Program-made: the position numbers and the translations under genes | In this document: piece after piece, positions 17,639 through 25,503 of the stretch | How positions within the stretch are numbered: position 1 is the stretch's first letter | Layout: the number at the start of each line of letters is the position of its first letter | Assembly: GCA_018992685.1 (NCBI GenBank) | Contig: JACVGT010000037.1 | Location: forward strand, 1 to 61,323 | DNA: 61,323 nucleotides | Origin: Theionarchaea archaeon | GTDB taxonomy: Archaea; Methanobacteriota_B; Thermococci; Methanofastidiosales; SZ-28-30 | Reading direction: 5' to 3' | The notes under the pieces: generated by a model | The model's database searches: none | The model's input: only the letters and a program-made list of their open reading frames with translations | What the model was told of the DNA's origin: nothing

Positions 17639-19102
17639 TCAGCCACCCCCAACTAAAATCGCCAGCTCAGCCACTGACAATCCCAGCAGAGGGAATACCC
17701 CCAGAAAGACACACACAGCAGTCAGGAAATATACGGGAAAGCTCATGGTCCACGGTACAGGTGGGTTGTACGTTCTCTTCCACTTCCGTGGAGTGAGGAC
17801 AGACTGGACAACCCTGAAGTAGTACCCGCAGGACAGGACACTGGCCAGAACGATAACGCCTGCAACACTGGTGTAGTGGGCCTCAACAGCCCCATACAAG
17901 ATCACCAGTTTACTGGAGAATCCGTTCAGAGGAGGAACCCCCACTATCCCCAACGACAAGATCACAAAACAGAGGGCCATCCCTGGCGACACTCCAGAGA
18001 TCCGCGATATCTCCCTGGACCTGCTCTGGTGAATGATCACACCTGCACACAGGAACAATCCACTCTTCATGAGAGCATGATTCACCACATGGAACAGGGC
18101 TCCCTGGACAGCCAGGTCTGTCCCAATTCCCAGTCCTGTCATAATCAGCCCTACCTGACTGATGGATGAGTATGCCAGCATCCGCTTCAAATCCTTCTGT
18201 ACCAGAGCCAGCACACTCCCCACTACCACTGTTACAACTCCTACTATCATGAGGACACTATCTGAGGCCAGAAATGAATCACCAAACAGGAAAGAAAGTC
18301 TCAGTAACCCATAGATACTGATCTTCAGCACAATACCCGATAGTAACGCGGAAACAGGAGAGGGAGCCATGGAATGTGCATCTGGCAGCCAGAAATGCAG
18401 TGGGACGAGCCCTGATTTCACTCCCATAGAACCTAGAATCAAGGAGAATATGATGTAAACGGGAAAGGGATCTTCTTCCATTATGGCAGGCATCACCTGT
18501 GCAATGTGGTCCATATTCAGGGACCCCGTTATCGCATAGGTAATGCCCACAGCAAACAAGAAGAAGGCAGAAGACACACTCCCCAGGATCAGGTACTTGA
18601 GACTTGCCCTGTAGTTCTCCTTTTTTTCACCAGTGGTAATGAGAATGTAGACAGAAATTGACAGAATCTCAAAGAACACATACATGTTGAATATATCTCT
18701 GGTCAGCAGCACTCCCATGATGCCTGCAACCATGAGAAAGTAGAATGCATCATACTTCCCCAACCCTCGAATGTGCTCCATGTATGAGAATGAATAGACC
18801 ATACCAAGAAAACTGACTACAACAGAGACTGCAGCCACCATAAAGGAGAGAGCATCCAATCGCAAGGCGATTCCCATGAAAGGAGTCCATCCCCCCAGTG
18901 TGTAGGTGACGACCTCTCCAGAAAGTACCCGGGGAGCCAAGAGGAGAAGTTGTATCACCAGCGCAGTCAGAGCTAAAACTGAGAAGGTGTTCCGAATTCG
19001 CATCATCACAGTATGGGGTACTCTGTGAGAGACCGCTGTCAGTGAAAGCAGAAAGGCGCTGATCAAGGGAGTAATCACCATTCCCACCAGAAGTTCACTC
19101 AT
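17639..19102 (-). CDS. mnhD: MrpD/MnhD-like antiporter subunit
   Basis: A 487-residue Mrp subunit D homologue. The TM5 Glu lies in MYVFFEILSISVYI, the conserved GLVPLHFWLPDAHSMAPSPVSALLSG follows, and the TM7-8 lysine region is ALVQKDLKRMLAYSSISQVG. These are the proton-path residues of the complex I antiporter-like subunits. It overlaps the mnhC-like gene by 4 bases. In Mbh hydrogenases of Thermococcales the equivalent is MbhH. No hydrogenase subunit follows, so the operon is more likely a free-standing Na+/H+ antiporter. Confidence 0.92.
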   Translation of the reverse strand: MSELLVGMVITPLISAFLLSLTAVSHRVPHTVMMRIRNTFSVLALTALVIQLLLLAPRVLSGEVVTYTLGGWTPFMGIALRLDALSFMVAAVSVVVSFLGMVYSFSYMEHIRGLGKYDAFYFLMVAGIMGVLLTRDIFNMYVFFEILSISVYILITTGEKKENYRASLKYLILGSVSSAFFLFAVGITYAITGSLNMDHIAQVMPAIMEEDPFPVYIIFSLILGSMGVKSGLVPLHFWLPDAHSMAPSPVSALLSGIVLKISIYGLLRLSFLFGDSFLASDSVLMIVGVVTVVVGSVLALVQKDLKRMLAYSSISQVGLIMTGLGIGTDLAVQGALFHVVNHALMKSGLFLCAGVIIHQSRSREISRISGVSPGMALCFVILSLGIVGVPPLNGFSSKLVILYGAVEAHYTSVAGVIVLASVLSCGYYFRVVQSVLTPRKWKRTYNPPVPWTMSFPVYFLTAVCVFLGVFPLLGLSVAELAILVGGG

Positions 19103-19434
19103 GTGCGGACCTCCTCTATATCAAGGGTTTTGTATTGCTCATACACTCTTATGGCCAGGGCCAGGGCAAGAGATGTCACACTCAATTCCACAACCACCGT
19201 GGTGAGCATGAGGGTTTGAGGAAGAGGATCAACATAGACGGAGTACCCTCCCAGAATAGGTGCTGTTCCCCCTTCTGTATATCCGAGGCCGACAAAAAAG
19301 AGGATCAACCCCAGGAACATGATATCAAGACACAGGACGATCTTTATCAAATTCCTTTGAGTCATACACCCAAAAACCCCGATCAGGAACAGGACGATGC
19401 CGATGGTAATGCCGTTGACAAGGTGGAGACTCAT
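19099..19434 (-). CDS. mnhC: MrpC/NuoK-like antiporter subunit
   Basis: 111 residues with three transmembrane helices in the MrpC/NuoK pattern: GITIGIVLFLIGVFGCMTQRNLIKIVLCLDIMFLGLILFFV, then DPLPQTLMLTTVVVELSVTSLALALAIR. The DPLPQ(A)L.LT.IV segment is diagnostic for MrpC. It overlaps the neighbouring mrpB-like and mrpD-like genes by 4 bases on each side, as expected in a tightly coupled operon. Confidence 0.93.
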   Translation of the reverse strand: MSLHLVNGITIGIVLFLIGVFGCMTQRNLIKIVLCLDIMFLGLILFFVGLGYTEGGTAPILGGYSVYVDPLPQTLMLTTVVVELSVTSLALALAIRVYEQYKTLDIEEVRT

Positions 19435-19844
19435 GGACCTCTCTCCAGGTACTTAAAGAAGGTGTAGAACAAGACGACAAAGGCTACACCCACTTTCAGC
19501 CCAACCAGGACATTTATCACAGGAATTGTCCCTGCAGCCAATCCCACTTTGTCCACCAGGAAATTGGAAAATAATGCATTCCCCACGACATATCCCAGGA
19601 TCCCCACTATGATGAGGAGCAGTCCGCTGATATCTTCCATGAAAGATGCCACATTCTCACTGAACCGCCCTTCCCTGGTGCCAAAAGCAATGAGGAGCAG
19701 GAGGACAACAGAGCCCAGAATCACGCCCCCCTGGAACCCGCCCCCGGGACTGAGGTGACCTGCCAATATAATGTAGATGCCAAATACCAGCATCATCGGG
19801 GCGAGAAATCCCGTGGTTGTTCTACAGATGATAGACATCTCCAT
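19431..19844 (-). CDS. mnhB: MrpB-like antiporter subunit
   Basis: About 137 residues with four transmembrane segments of the MnhB/MbhF type. TGFLAPMMLVFGIYIILAGHLSPGGGFQGGVILGSVVLLLLIAFG contains the hallmark GH..PGGGFQGG. ATG 19844 is preferred over ATG 19859 because a GGAGGGAG ribosome binding site lies about 7 bases before it. The gene overlaps the end of the upstream MbhE-like gene. In Mrp complexes this subunit interacts with the C-terminal MrpA part. Confidence 0.93.
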   Translation of the reverse strand: MEMSIICRTTTGFLAPMMLVFGIYIILAGHLSPGGGFQGGVILGSVVLLLLIAFGTREGRFSENVASFMEDISGLLLIIVGILGYVVGNALFSNFLVDKVGLAAGTIPVINVLVGLKVGVAFVVLFYTFFKYLERGP

Positions 19845-20151
19845 CCGGACTCCCTCCATAAAGCTTATCGAGTTGCTTCATCTTCTGCTCTGTACGGTGG
19901 TGGTTCCTCCCCAGAATCAGAGTTACCCCCAGAATGGCAGTGAACAGGACCGTGGCTTCCCCTACAGTGTCGTACAGGCGGTAATCTGCAAGGATGGCTG
20001 CCACCACATTGATGGCCCCTGTATCTTCTGTACAGTGGGTAATATAGTACGTCGCCACGTCTGACACAGGCTTCCCGTATTCCAGTGGTAGCCCGGCCAA
20101 GAAGACAGCCCATGTACCAACCAACAGCAATGCCGGTACCATTCTCTTCAT
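19822..20151 (-). CDS. MbhE-like (MrpA C-terminal) antiporter subunit
   Basis: 109 residues with an N-terminal TM helix (PALLLVGTWAVFLAGLP), then YYITHCTEDTGAINVVAAILADYRLYDTVGEATVLFTAILGV. The TGA.N.V.AIL.DYR..DT.GE motif is the signature of the extreme C-terminal MrpA segment, called MbhE where it is separate. Here it is an independent gene, so MrpA is split. It overlaps its upstream neighbour by 4 bases. Confidence 0.88.
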   Translation of the reverse strand: MKRMVPALLLVGTWAVFLAGLPLEYGKPVSDVATYYITHCTEDTGAINVVAAILADYRLYDTVGEATVLFTAILGVTLILGRNHHRTEQKMKQLDKLYGGSPDGDVYHL

Positions 20152-20384
20152 TCTTTCACCTCTGTCTTGTAGATGGCAAACAGAAAAACGGTGAGTGATA
20201 CAGCATTCACCAGAAGGAGAGAAAAAGCCACGTCCGGAGCCTGCAGCTGGAAGATAACCACTGCAGTCAGCAAACTCAAAACACCAAAGATAATGACAGC
20301 ACTGATCAGGTTCTTCACTATCACAGAACTGACTGCAGTTACTGGCAGTAAGATCAAGAGCAGCTGCATGATGATGTCACTCAT
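20148..20384 (-). CDS. DUF4040/MbhD-like antiporter subunit
   Basis: 78 residues with three hydrophobic segments, containing SAVIIFGVLSLLTAVVIFQLQAPDVAFSLLLVNAVSLTVFLFAIYK. The pattern AP DVA.. matches DUF4040, equivalent to a C-terminal portion of MrpA and to MbhD of membrane-bound hydrogenases. It overlaps mnhG-like by 8 bases and the MbhE-like gene by 4. Confidence 0.85.
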   Translation of the reverse strand: MSDIIMQLLLILLPVTAVSSVIVKNLISAVIIFGVLSLLTAVVIFQLQAPDVAFSLLLVNAVSLTVFLFAIYKTEVKE

Positions 20385-20691
20385 ACATATCCACCACCGT
20401 CATCTCACAGGGTTTTATCCCGAATTTGTGAGAGGCTCTGGCCAGAGCATGGGATGCCACAGGATTCAATGAAAAGATCAAGAAAAGCACCAGCAGCACC
20501 TTCAGAGACACCATACCCACTCCCAGAGCCACAACCACGCCCACCAGGATGGAGATGGAACCCCCTGTGTCACACTTGGTGGCAGCATGCAGGCGAGTGT
20601 ATACATCAGGGAACCGGATGACACCCACGGCTCCCAGAACCATCACAGTACATCCCGCAAGAAATAGAATATACTCAATCACGAAATCCAC
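20377..20691 (-). CDS. mnhG: MrpG-like antiporter subunit
   Basis: 104 residues, three TM helices. LAGCTVMVLGAVGVIRFPDVYTRLHAATKCDTGGSISILVGVVV holds the family motif G..GV.R.PD.Y.RLHA..K. The C-terminal FSLNPVASHALARASHKFG segment is also typical. It overlaps mrpF-like by 15 bases. Confidence 0.93.
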   Translation of the reverse strand: MDFVIEYILFLAGCTVMVLGAVGVIRFPDVYTRLHAATKCDTGGSISILVGVVVALGVGMVSLKVLLVLFLIFSLNPVASHALARASHKFGIKPCEMTVVDMYE

Positions 20692-20953
20692 CTTCCATGT
20701 ACTTTGCTACCACCAGAGACCCTGTGACGTTAAGCATGGCGAACCCAATGGCCACATCCAGATATAGTACCCTGCCATACAGGATAGAGAGTAGAACCAG
20801 CATTACAGTGATTTTTGTGGAAATGGTATTCAATCCCACCATTCTATCAGATATGGTAGGGCCCACCAGTACTCGCAAGAAGCAGATAACTGAGGTTGCT
20901 ACCAGGACCATGATGACGATCTGAAGTGCTACCAGAAGATACGGTGAAGCCAT
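20675..20953 (-). CDS. mnhF: MrpF-like antiporter subunit
   Basis: 92 residues with three TM helices. CFLRVLVGPTISDRMVGLNTISTKITVMLVLLS contains the MrpF motif R...GPT..DR..G.N, followed by YLDVAIGFAMLNVTGSLVVAKYME. It overlaps mrpE-like by 25 bases at its start and mrpG-like by 15 at its end. Confidence 0.93.
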   Translation of the reverse strand: MASPYLLVALQIVIMVLVATSVICFLRVLVGPTISDRMVGLNTISTKITVMLVLLSILYGRVLYLDVAIGFAMLNVTGSLVVAKYMEGGFRD

Positions 20954-21534
20954 TCATCCACACCTCCTTTTATGATCTCTCCAGCCTCTTCTGTGGACAG
21001 CGTTTCGACATCAATCCAGTGGACGTACAGGGCGTTTCCCTCAAGGGTTTCTTTCACATCCAGAGTGAGAGTGCCCGGCGTTAGGGTGATAATGTTAGCC
21101 AGGGCTGTCACTGCGGTGTGGGAGCGCAAGGTGGTATCAATCCTCACAATGCCAGGATTAATATCCATGAGAATGACATGTCTGGCCACATTGACGTTGG
21201 CCTCAATGATCCTGAATAAGAAGATGAAGGCCAATTCAGGAATGTAGATAAAGACAAACATGAGCAAGCGGGAAAAGAAGTTCTCACCAGCCCTGATATC
21301 TCTGGCAAAGAAATCATATGTCAGAATGGATAGCAGCGTACACACACCTGCACCCAAAACCAAGGGGGGTGTAGCAGTAGACCCAATGAGGACGATCCAG
21401 AACAAGTACAGCACCAGAAAGGTTACCAGGATCTTCTGCCAAGTCCTAATGCCTTTTCCGTATTGAAGCTGTGATTCTATGTGCTCTTTTACAGTATCGA
21501 GCCGTTCTCTCAGGTAGAACCTCATTTTGGACAT
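20929..21534 (-). CDS. mnhE: MrpE-like antiporter subunit
   Basis: 201 residues; the first gene of the nine-gene operon. Two or three N-terminal helices (WQKILVTFLVLYLFWIVLIG; RLLMFVFIYIPELAFIFLFRIIEANVNVARHVI) are followed by the soluble MrpE domain with NPGIVRIDTTL and ALANIITLTPGTLTLDV..GNALYVHWID, the family's best-conserved region. It is slightly longer than most MrpE proteins because of an N-terminal charged helix. A TATA-like ACTTTTAAAGG (plus-strand 21557-21565) is about 26 bases before the ATG, so the operon mRNA probably starts at or beside this codon. Confidence 0.93.
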   Translation of the reverse strand: MSKMRFYLRERLDTVKEHIESQLQYGKGIRTWQKILVTFLVLYLFWIVLIGSTATPPLVLGAGVCTLLSILTYDFFARDIRAGENFFSRLLMFVFIYIPELAFIFLFRIIEANVNVARHVILMDINPGIVRIDTTLRSHTAVTALANIITLTPGTLTLDVKETLEGNALYVHWIDVETLSTEEAGEIIKGGVDEWLHRIFW

Positions 21535-21669
21535 ACTTAAGAATGCACCCCCACCTTTAAAAGTATTGTGAAATCCCGAAACAAGGTAGTGCAGACGATC
21601 AACACACAGAATGGGTATGTCTGGGTAGCCTGTGTTTAAATCACATGTCAGATTGTGGTTTCTGAACGC

Positions 21670-22290
21670 TCAACCCTTCACTGGAGAGATGACGGAATCG
21701 TCAGGGTTCTCCCGTGTGGCAGCCATCACCCGATACCCTCCCTTGAGAGCAACATATACCACGTGGGGAAATTCCTCTTCCAGGTAGGAGAAGATGCTCT
21801 TTGCTCCCTGCTTTGTTCTGGCCACCACGTACATGGTGCCCCCAACATTGAGCAGCTGTTTCCCCTGGGCAATAAGGTTGAATACCGCTTGCTTCCCAGC
21901 TCGGATGGGAGGGTTCATGGCAATGACATCAAACCCGGGTCTTACACAGGTAGGGGTGCCACAGATTACGCCGGCATTCTCTCTCTCGTTCAGTAAAATA
22001 TTCTTTCTGGCCAGCCGGCATGCCCTTTCATTGACATCGAGAAGAACGGCGTATCGACACAGAAACGAAAGCGTGATACCGATTACTCCATATCCACATC
22101 CCACATCCAGGAACCAATCCTCAGATGAAACGCTGACACTTTCTGTCAGGAGTTTTGTACCGAAGTCTACCCTCTGTCTGGAGAAAACTCCCCTGCTGGT
22201 CTTGAACCGCAACTGGTGACCTCTTATACGTTCTGTGATTTCATTGACTTTTTCTTCAGATGTGGGCCTGTGAGTGAAGTAATGTTCCAT
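21670..22290 (-). CDS. RsmC-like class I SAM methyltransferase
   Basis: 206 residues. The N-terminus has the RsmC-like HYFTHRPTSEEK and GVFSRQRVDFGTKLLTE. Motif I is FLDVGCGYGVIGI, and motif IV is AMNPPIR, the NPP[F/I] motif of enzymes that methylate planar amino groups in nucleic acids or proteins. It is probably an rRNA guanine-N2 methyltransferase or a related enzyme; the exact target cannot be read. The gene is leaderless, sharing one palindromic TATA element with the S8e gene transcribed the other way. Confidence 0.85.
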   Translation of the reverse strand: MEHYFTHRPTSEEKVNEITERIRGHQLRFKTSRGVFSRQRVDFGTKLLTESVSVSSEDWFLDVGCGYGVIGITLSFLCRYAVLLDVNERACRLARKNILLNERENAGVICGTPTCVRPGFDVIAMNPPIRAGKQAVFNLIAQGKQLLNVGGTMYVVARTKQGAKSIFSYLEEEFPHVVYVALKGGYRVMAATRENPDDSVISPVKG

Positions 22291-22310
22291 ATACAGAGTT
22301 TTCAGAAATC

Positions 22311-22318
22311 TTTATAAA
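22311..22318. promoter_or_regulatory. Palindromic TATA box serving two divergent leaderless genes
   Basis: TTTATAAA is centred at 22314.5. The first base of the methyltransferase ATG (22290, minus) is 24.5 bases away and the first base of the S8e ATG (22340, plus) is 25.5 bases away. Both distances fit the archaeal TATA-to-start spacing, so one TBP site could drive both genes. Confidence 0.65.
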
Positions 22319-22339
22319 CCCTTGTTGGCCTTCCATACT

Positions 22340-22714
22340 ATGGCATTATGGCAGAGAAGATCAAAGCGAACTCGCACCGGAAAAATGCTTCGAAGGTCAA
22401 GGAAGAAAAGGAAGCGTGAAGTGGGAAGAGACTTCATTGAAACCAAGATTGGTCCTGAAAAGAAGAAACTCCAGAGAACCTACGGAGGAAACAGAAAGGT
22501 GAAGCTCCAGAAAGCAGAATATGCAAACGTAGTAACCAAGGAAGGAACCAAGAGGACCAGGATCTTGAGTGTCGCGCAGAATGAGGCTAACCGTCACTTT
22601 GTCAGGCGAAATATCATCACTCAGGGTGCTGTAATCGAGACTGAGCTGGGAAATGCCCGTGTGACCTCTAGACCTGGGCAGCATGGCATCATAAATGCCA
22701 TCCTCATGGAATAA
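22340..22714 (+). CDS. rps8e: Small-subunit ribosomal protein S8e
   Basis: 124 residues of ribosomal protein eS8, specific to archaea and eukaryotes. The start MALWQRRSKRTRTGKMLRRSRKKRK is strongly basic, followed by ETKIGPEKKKLQRTYGGNRKVKL and the conserved end RPGQHGIINAILM. Length agrees with archaeal S8e (about 125-130). The start at 22340 fits a leaderless transcript from the shared TATA box; an in-frame start 18 bases upstream is too close to the box. Confidence 0.97.
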   Translation: MALWQRRSKRTRTGKMLRRSRKKRKREVGRDFIETKIGPEKKKLQRTYGGNRKVKLQKAEYANVVTKEGTKRTRILSVAQNEANRHFVRRNIITQGAVIETELGNARVTSRPGQHGIINAILME

Positions 22715-22751
22715 CCCTTTTTCTCAGGCTGCATACCACGAGAGTACTCGG

Positions 22752-24080
22752 TTACTTTGCAATTACATTAGCATCTGAAAACCGAACATGCGGCAGGATG
22801 GAATACTCACAGATCTTTGAATCGCTCCCTACAGCATCAATCTTGGTAAGCAGCGAGAAGATGTTATCTGACAGCATGATCCCGGTGACACCACCTGTCA
22901 TCTCTCCCTTTCGTATCCTGAAAGCAGGTGCACACACCACAGAGAAATCTCCTGATTCTGGATTGGATCCATGAGCCCCCTGTATGTAATCGACGTAGTA
23001 GCCATCGCTGATATCCAGGATTTCTGTACTGTCATACGTTCCTGGGTTAATGGTCATTGTGCTCTGTTGAAGGAGCATCCTATCTTCCCGCCAGTCATAA
23101 TGTGCATTTCCTGTACTGGGACGGCCAGCCCTCTTTCCCCAGTAGTTGTCCCAGATGAATCCTTTCAGGATCCCCTCCTCAATAATAGGTGTGTCCTGAG
23201 ATGGAACACCTTCATCATCCATTTCTCTGGCACCAACCCCTCTCGGCTCCATCCCGTTGTCGTGTAGGGTTAGGCAGCTGCTGGCAATTTTCTCTCCTTC
23301 TTTTCCAGCCAGTTTGGATTTTCCTCGGACCACACTTTCTCCAGAGACTGCCCTGAACAGGGTGTAGAACAACAGGGCTTCCAGAGAAAGGGGTGAAAAA
23401 ACCACCTGTGACTTCCCTGACGCAGCCTTTTCAGGAGCACGGAATTTTTCAATGTTCTCCATGACAGGGGTCACGACACTGCTGGGATCAGGATTGTACT
23501 TTCTCGAAATTTGAAACTCTTGGAATTCAGCTGTCACTCCATCTGCAAGAATTCCTACAGCTGCCAGGAACATGCCCTCCAGGGCTCCCTTGTCCTCATG
23601 CTGAATCCCACTGCTACTGGCACATGCCCTGTGGGTAAGCTCGATTTCATGAGCAGCAAGATAGACAGCAACATCAGACGGAACCATGTCCAACATTTCT
23701 GTGACAGGTTCAGCCATTGTTTCTGCATTCACTTCCTCCAGGGCTGAATCCCACAACTCCATGTGTGGGTACCCTCCTGGTTGTGGAAGAGATTTCCAGT
23801 GAGGATCCTTCTTGCTTGCAGACGCTGCCTTCAGAACCCTCTTCACTGCCTGGCTGACACTTGGCTTATCCAGCCTGTAGGTAAAGATGCTGGCTGCTGC
23901 CTTTCCCACTATCACGCGTATTCTCATGCCCTCATTGATGATGGTGGAAGCCTCATTCACCTGCCCCAGCTGGGCCTTGACTGCAGTATTGACTTTCCTC
24001 ATCCAGATTGCTTCGATTTCATCTGCACCTGAATTCTCGCCTTCCTGGACTGCATACTGACATAGAGTTAGCCTGTTCAT
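22752..24080 (-). CDS. Second TldE/PmbA-like protease subunit
   Basis: About 442 residues. The region from MNRLTLCQYAVQEGENSGADEIEAIWMRK, the CASSSGIQHEDKGALEGMFLA segment and the late SNPESGDFSVVCAPAFRIRKG block match the TldE/PmbA pattern; no HExxxH is present. ATG 24080 starts 1 base after the stop of the upstream tldD-like gene. The longer open frame reaching into that gene is not protein-like and is not used. The pair is only distantly similar to the TldD/TldE pair at 2.3-5.0 kb, so it is an old paralogous system and not a recent copy. Confidence 0.88.
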   Translation of the reverse strand: MNRLTLCQYAVQEGENSGADEIEAIWMRKVNTAVKAQLGQVNEASTIINEGMRIRVIVGKAAASIFTYRLDKPSVSQAVKRVLKAASASKKDPHWKSLPQPGGYPHMELWDSALEEVNAETMAEPVTEMLDMVPSDVAVYLAAHEIELTHRACASSSGIQHEDKGALEGMFLAAVGILADGVTAEFQEFQISRKYNPDPSSVVTPVMENIEKFRAPEKAASGKSQVVFSPLSLEALLFYTLFRAVSGESVVRGKSKLAGKEGEKIASSCLTLHDNGMEPRGVGAREMDDEGVPSQDTPIIEEGILKGFIWDNYWGKRAGRPSTGNAHYDWREDRMLLQQSTMTINPGTYDSTEILDISDGYYVDYIQGAHGSNPESGDFSVVCAPAFRIRKGEMTGGVTGIMLSDNIFSLLTKIDAVGSDSKICEYSILPHVRFSDANVIAK

Positions 24081-24081
24081 G

Positions 24082-25458
24082 TTATCCTCTCCCTCCAAAC
24101 AAGATGGCTCCCTTCTTGATGCGCAAGTGAGGTCCTCCAGAGGATACTGCCGCTGTCTGACCCTTTCCGCAATGTCCTTCTTCGAATCCCAGTTCCTTTC
24201 CTGCACCCTCTATCAGGAACAGTGCCTCTGTAGCCAGGCCACTGATAGAAAGATCCTTTATGGGATTCCCTATTTCTCCATCCCTTATTTCGAATGCTTC
24301 CTGTATTCCCACCTGGAAACTCGAGTTGGGCTGCGCCGATCCACCTCGATAATCAACACAGTAATACCCGAAGTCAATACCTTCAAAGAGCTCTTCAGGC
24401 GTGTAATCTCCTTCCTCAAAAAAGGTGTTTCTCATCCGTATGAGTGTAGGGAACAGAAAACTCTCTGCCCTGGCAGAACCAGACGTCGGCATCCCTGTGC
24501 GGTGTGCATATTCTCTGTCAGTCAGCAATCCAGTAAATATGCCCTTCTTGATAATATCCACCCGCTGCATGGGAACACCTTCATCGTCATACTTTAAAGC
24601 TCCAAAAGTCCCCTTGATAGGTGCATCCACCATGCCAACACAGTCTGCTGCCACTTTCTTTCCCAGTTTGCCATTGAAGCTGGAATTCAACGTCAGATCT
24701 GCCTCTGCCAGGTGGCCCAGTGCCTCGTGCGCCAGAACGCCCACCACCCTGGGTCCCAGAACGCAGGGAAAACTACCGCTCTTGGGATTATTCCCTTCCA
24801 CCTGCATGATCACCCTGTTTCCCACACGGTCAGCAATCGTTTCTGCTGTTTCCTCCTCAAAGTATTCGTAGCCCTGTTCAGTGGAGCCCACACCATCGCG
24901 GGCTGCTGTGAGCGTCCCATTCTCCTTGCCTGTGACCCAGCAGTAGTTCCAGACGTGACCTGTTTCCTCACAGATACGGGTACCCTCATTGGTCAATAGG
25001 TACTTGAATCCGTGTGAGTCAGTATGCCGCAGAGAAATCGCGGCAATCCTCTTATCATAGCCTTTTATGAGATCATGCAATATTTCAAGACGAGAAATCT
25101 TCTCTTCAAAAGAAACTTCATGAGGGGGCCGTCTAAATCTCTTTTTAACGTCTTCTGAGGCAGGAGTAATCTCAGCCAATGTTATTTTATCTTTTCTGGT
25201 TTGTGAAGCCACAGCAGCCAGTGAACACGCCTTCTCAACCACAGATTCCACTTCATCAAGGCTACCACAGGCAAATCCCCACGCACCGTTGCGGAGAACC
25301 CTTGAGGCAACTCCGGTCTGCACCTTTGAGTTGAGGTTGTCCACCCGGCCATCAGAATATCCAATGAAGGTGAGGGTTGTATCTTCGGCTCGCAACTCCA
25401 CGTATTCCGCTCCGCTGCTTTCGCCTTTCACAATTCCTTTCTCCAGTGTGCTGAACAT
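24082..25458 (-). CDS. Second TldD-like metalloprotease subunit
   Basis: 458 residues. The zinc signature is HEALGH at residues 244-249, followed by LAEADLTLNSS; the C-terminal GHCGKGQTAAVSSGGPHLRIKKG is also TldD-like. ATG 25458 (MFSTLEKGIVKGESSGAEYVEL) gives the family N-terminus. A longer open frame upstream runs antisense to the coiled-coil gene and is rejected. It forms an operon with the TldE-like gene 1 base downstream. The two starts of this gene and the divergent coiled-coil gene are 46 bases apart, so their promoters overlap. Confidence 0.92.
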   Translation of the reverse strand: MFSTLEKGIVKGESSGAEYVELRAEDTTLTFIGYSDGRVDNLNSKVQTGVASRVLRNGAWGFACGSLDEVESVVEKACSLAAVASQTRKDKITLAEITPASEDVKKRFRRPPHEVSFEEKISRLEILHDLIKGYDKRIAAISLRHTDSHGFKYLLTNEGTRICEETGHVWNYCWVTGKENGTLTAARDGVGSTEQGYEYFEEETAETIADRVGNRVIMQVEGNNPKSGSFPCVLGPRVVGVLAHEALGHLAEADLTLNSSFNGKLGKKVAADCVGMVDAPIKGTFGALKYDDEGVPMQRVDIIKKGIFTGLLTDREYAHRTGMPTSGSARAESFLFPTLIRMRNTFFEEGDYTPEELFEGIDFGYYCVDYRGGSAQPNSSFQVGIQEAFEIRDGEIGNPIKDLSISGLATEALFLIEGAGKELGFEEGHCGKGQTAAVSSGGPHLRIKKGAILFGGRG

Positions 25459-25503
25459 AGAAAAATCTTTATGGGTATACTTCAAAAACCTATCGGTGAC
25501 AGA

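Noticed and set aside
16091-21534. Membrane-bound hydrogenase operon
   Set aside because: Only the antiporter part is present; no [NiFe] large or small subunit, ferredoxin or MbhM-like gene lies on either side.
24081-24206. N-terminal extension of the second TldE
   Set aside because: It runs over the upstream TldD gene in another frame and adds residues not found in the family; ATG 24080 directly after the TldD stop is better.
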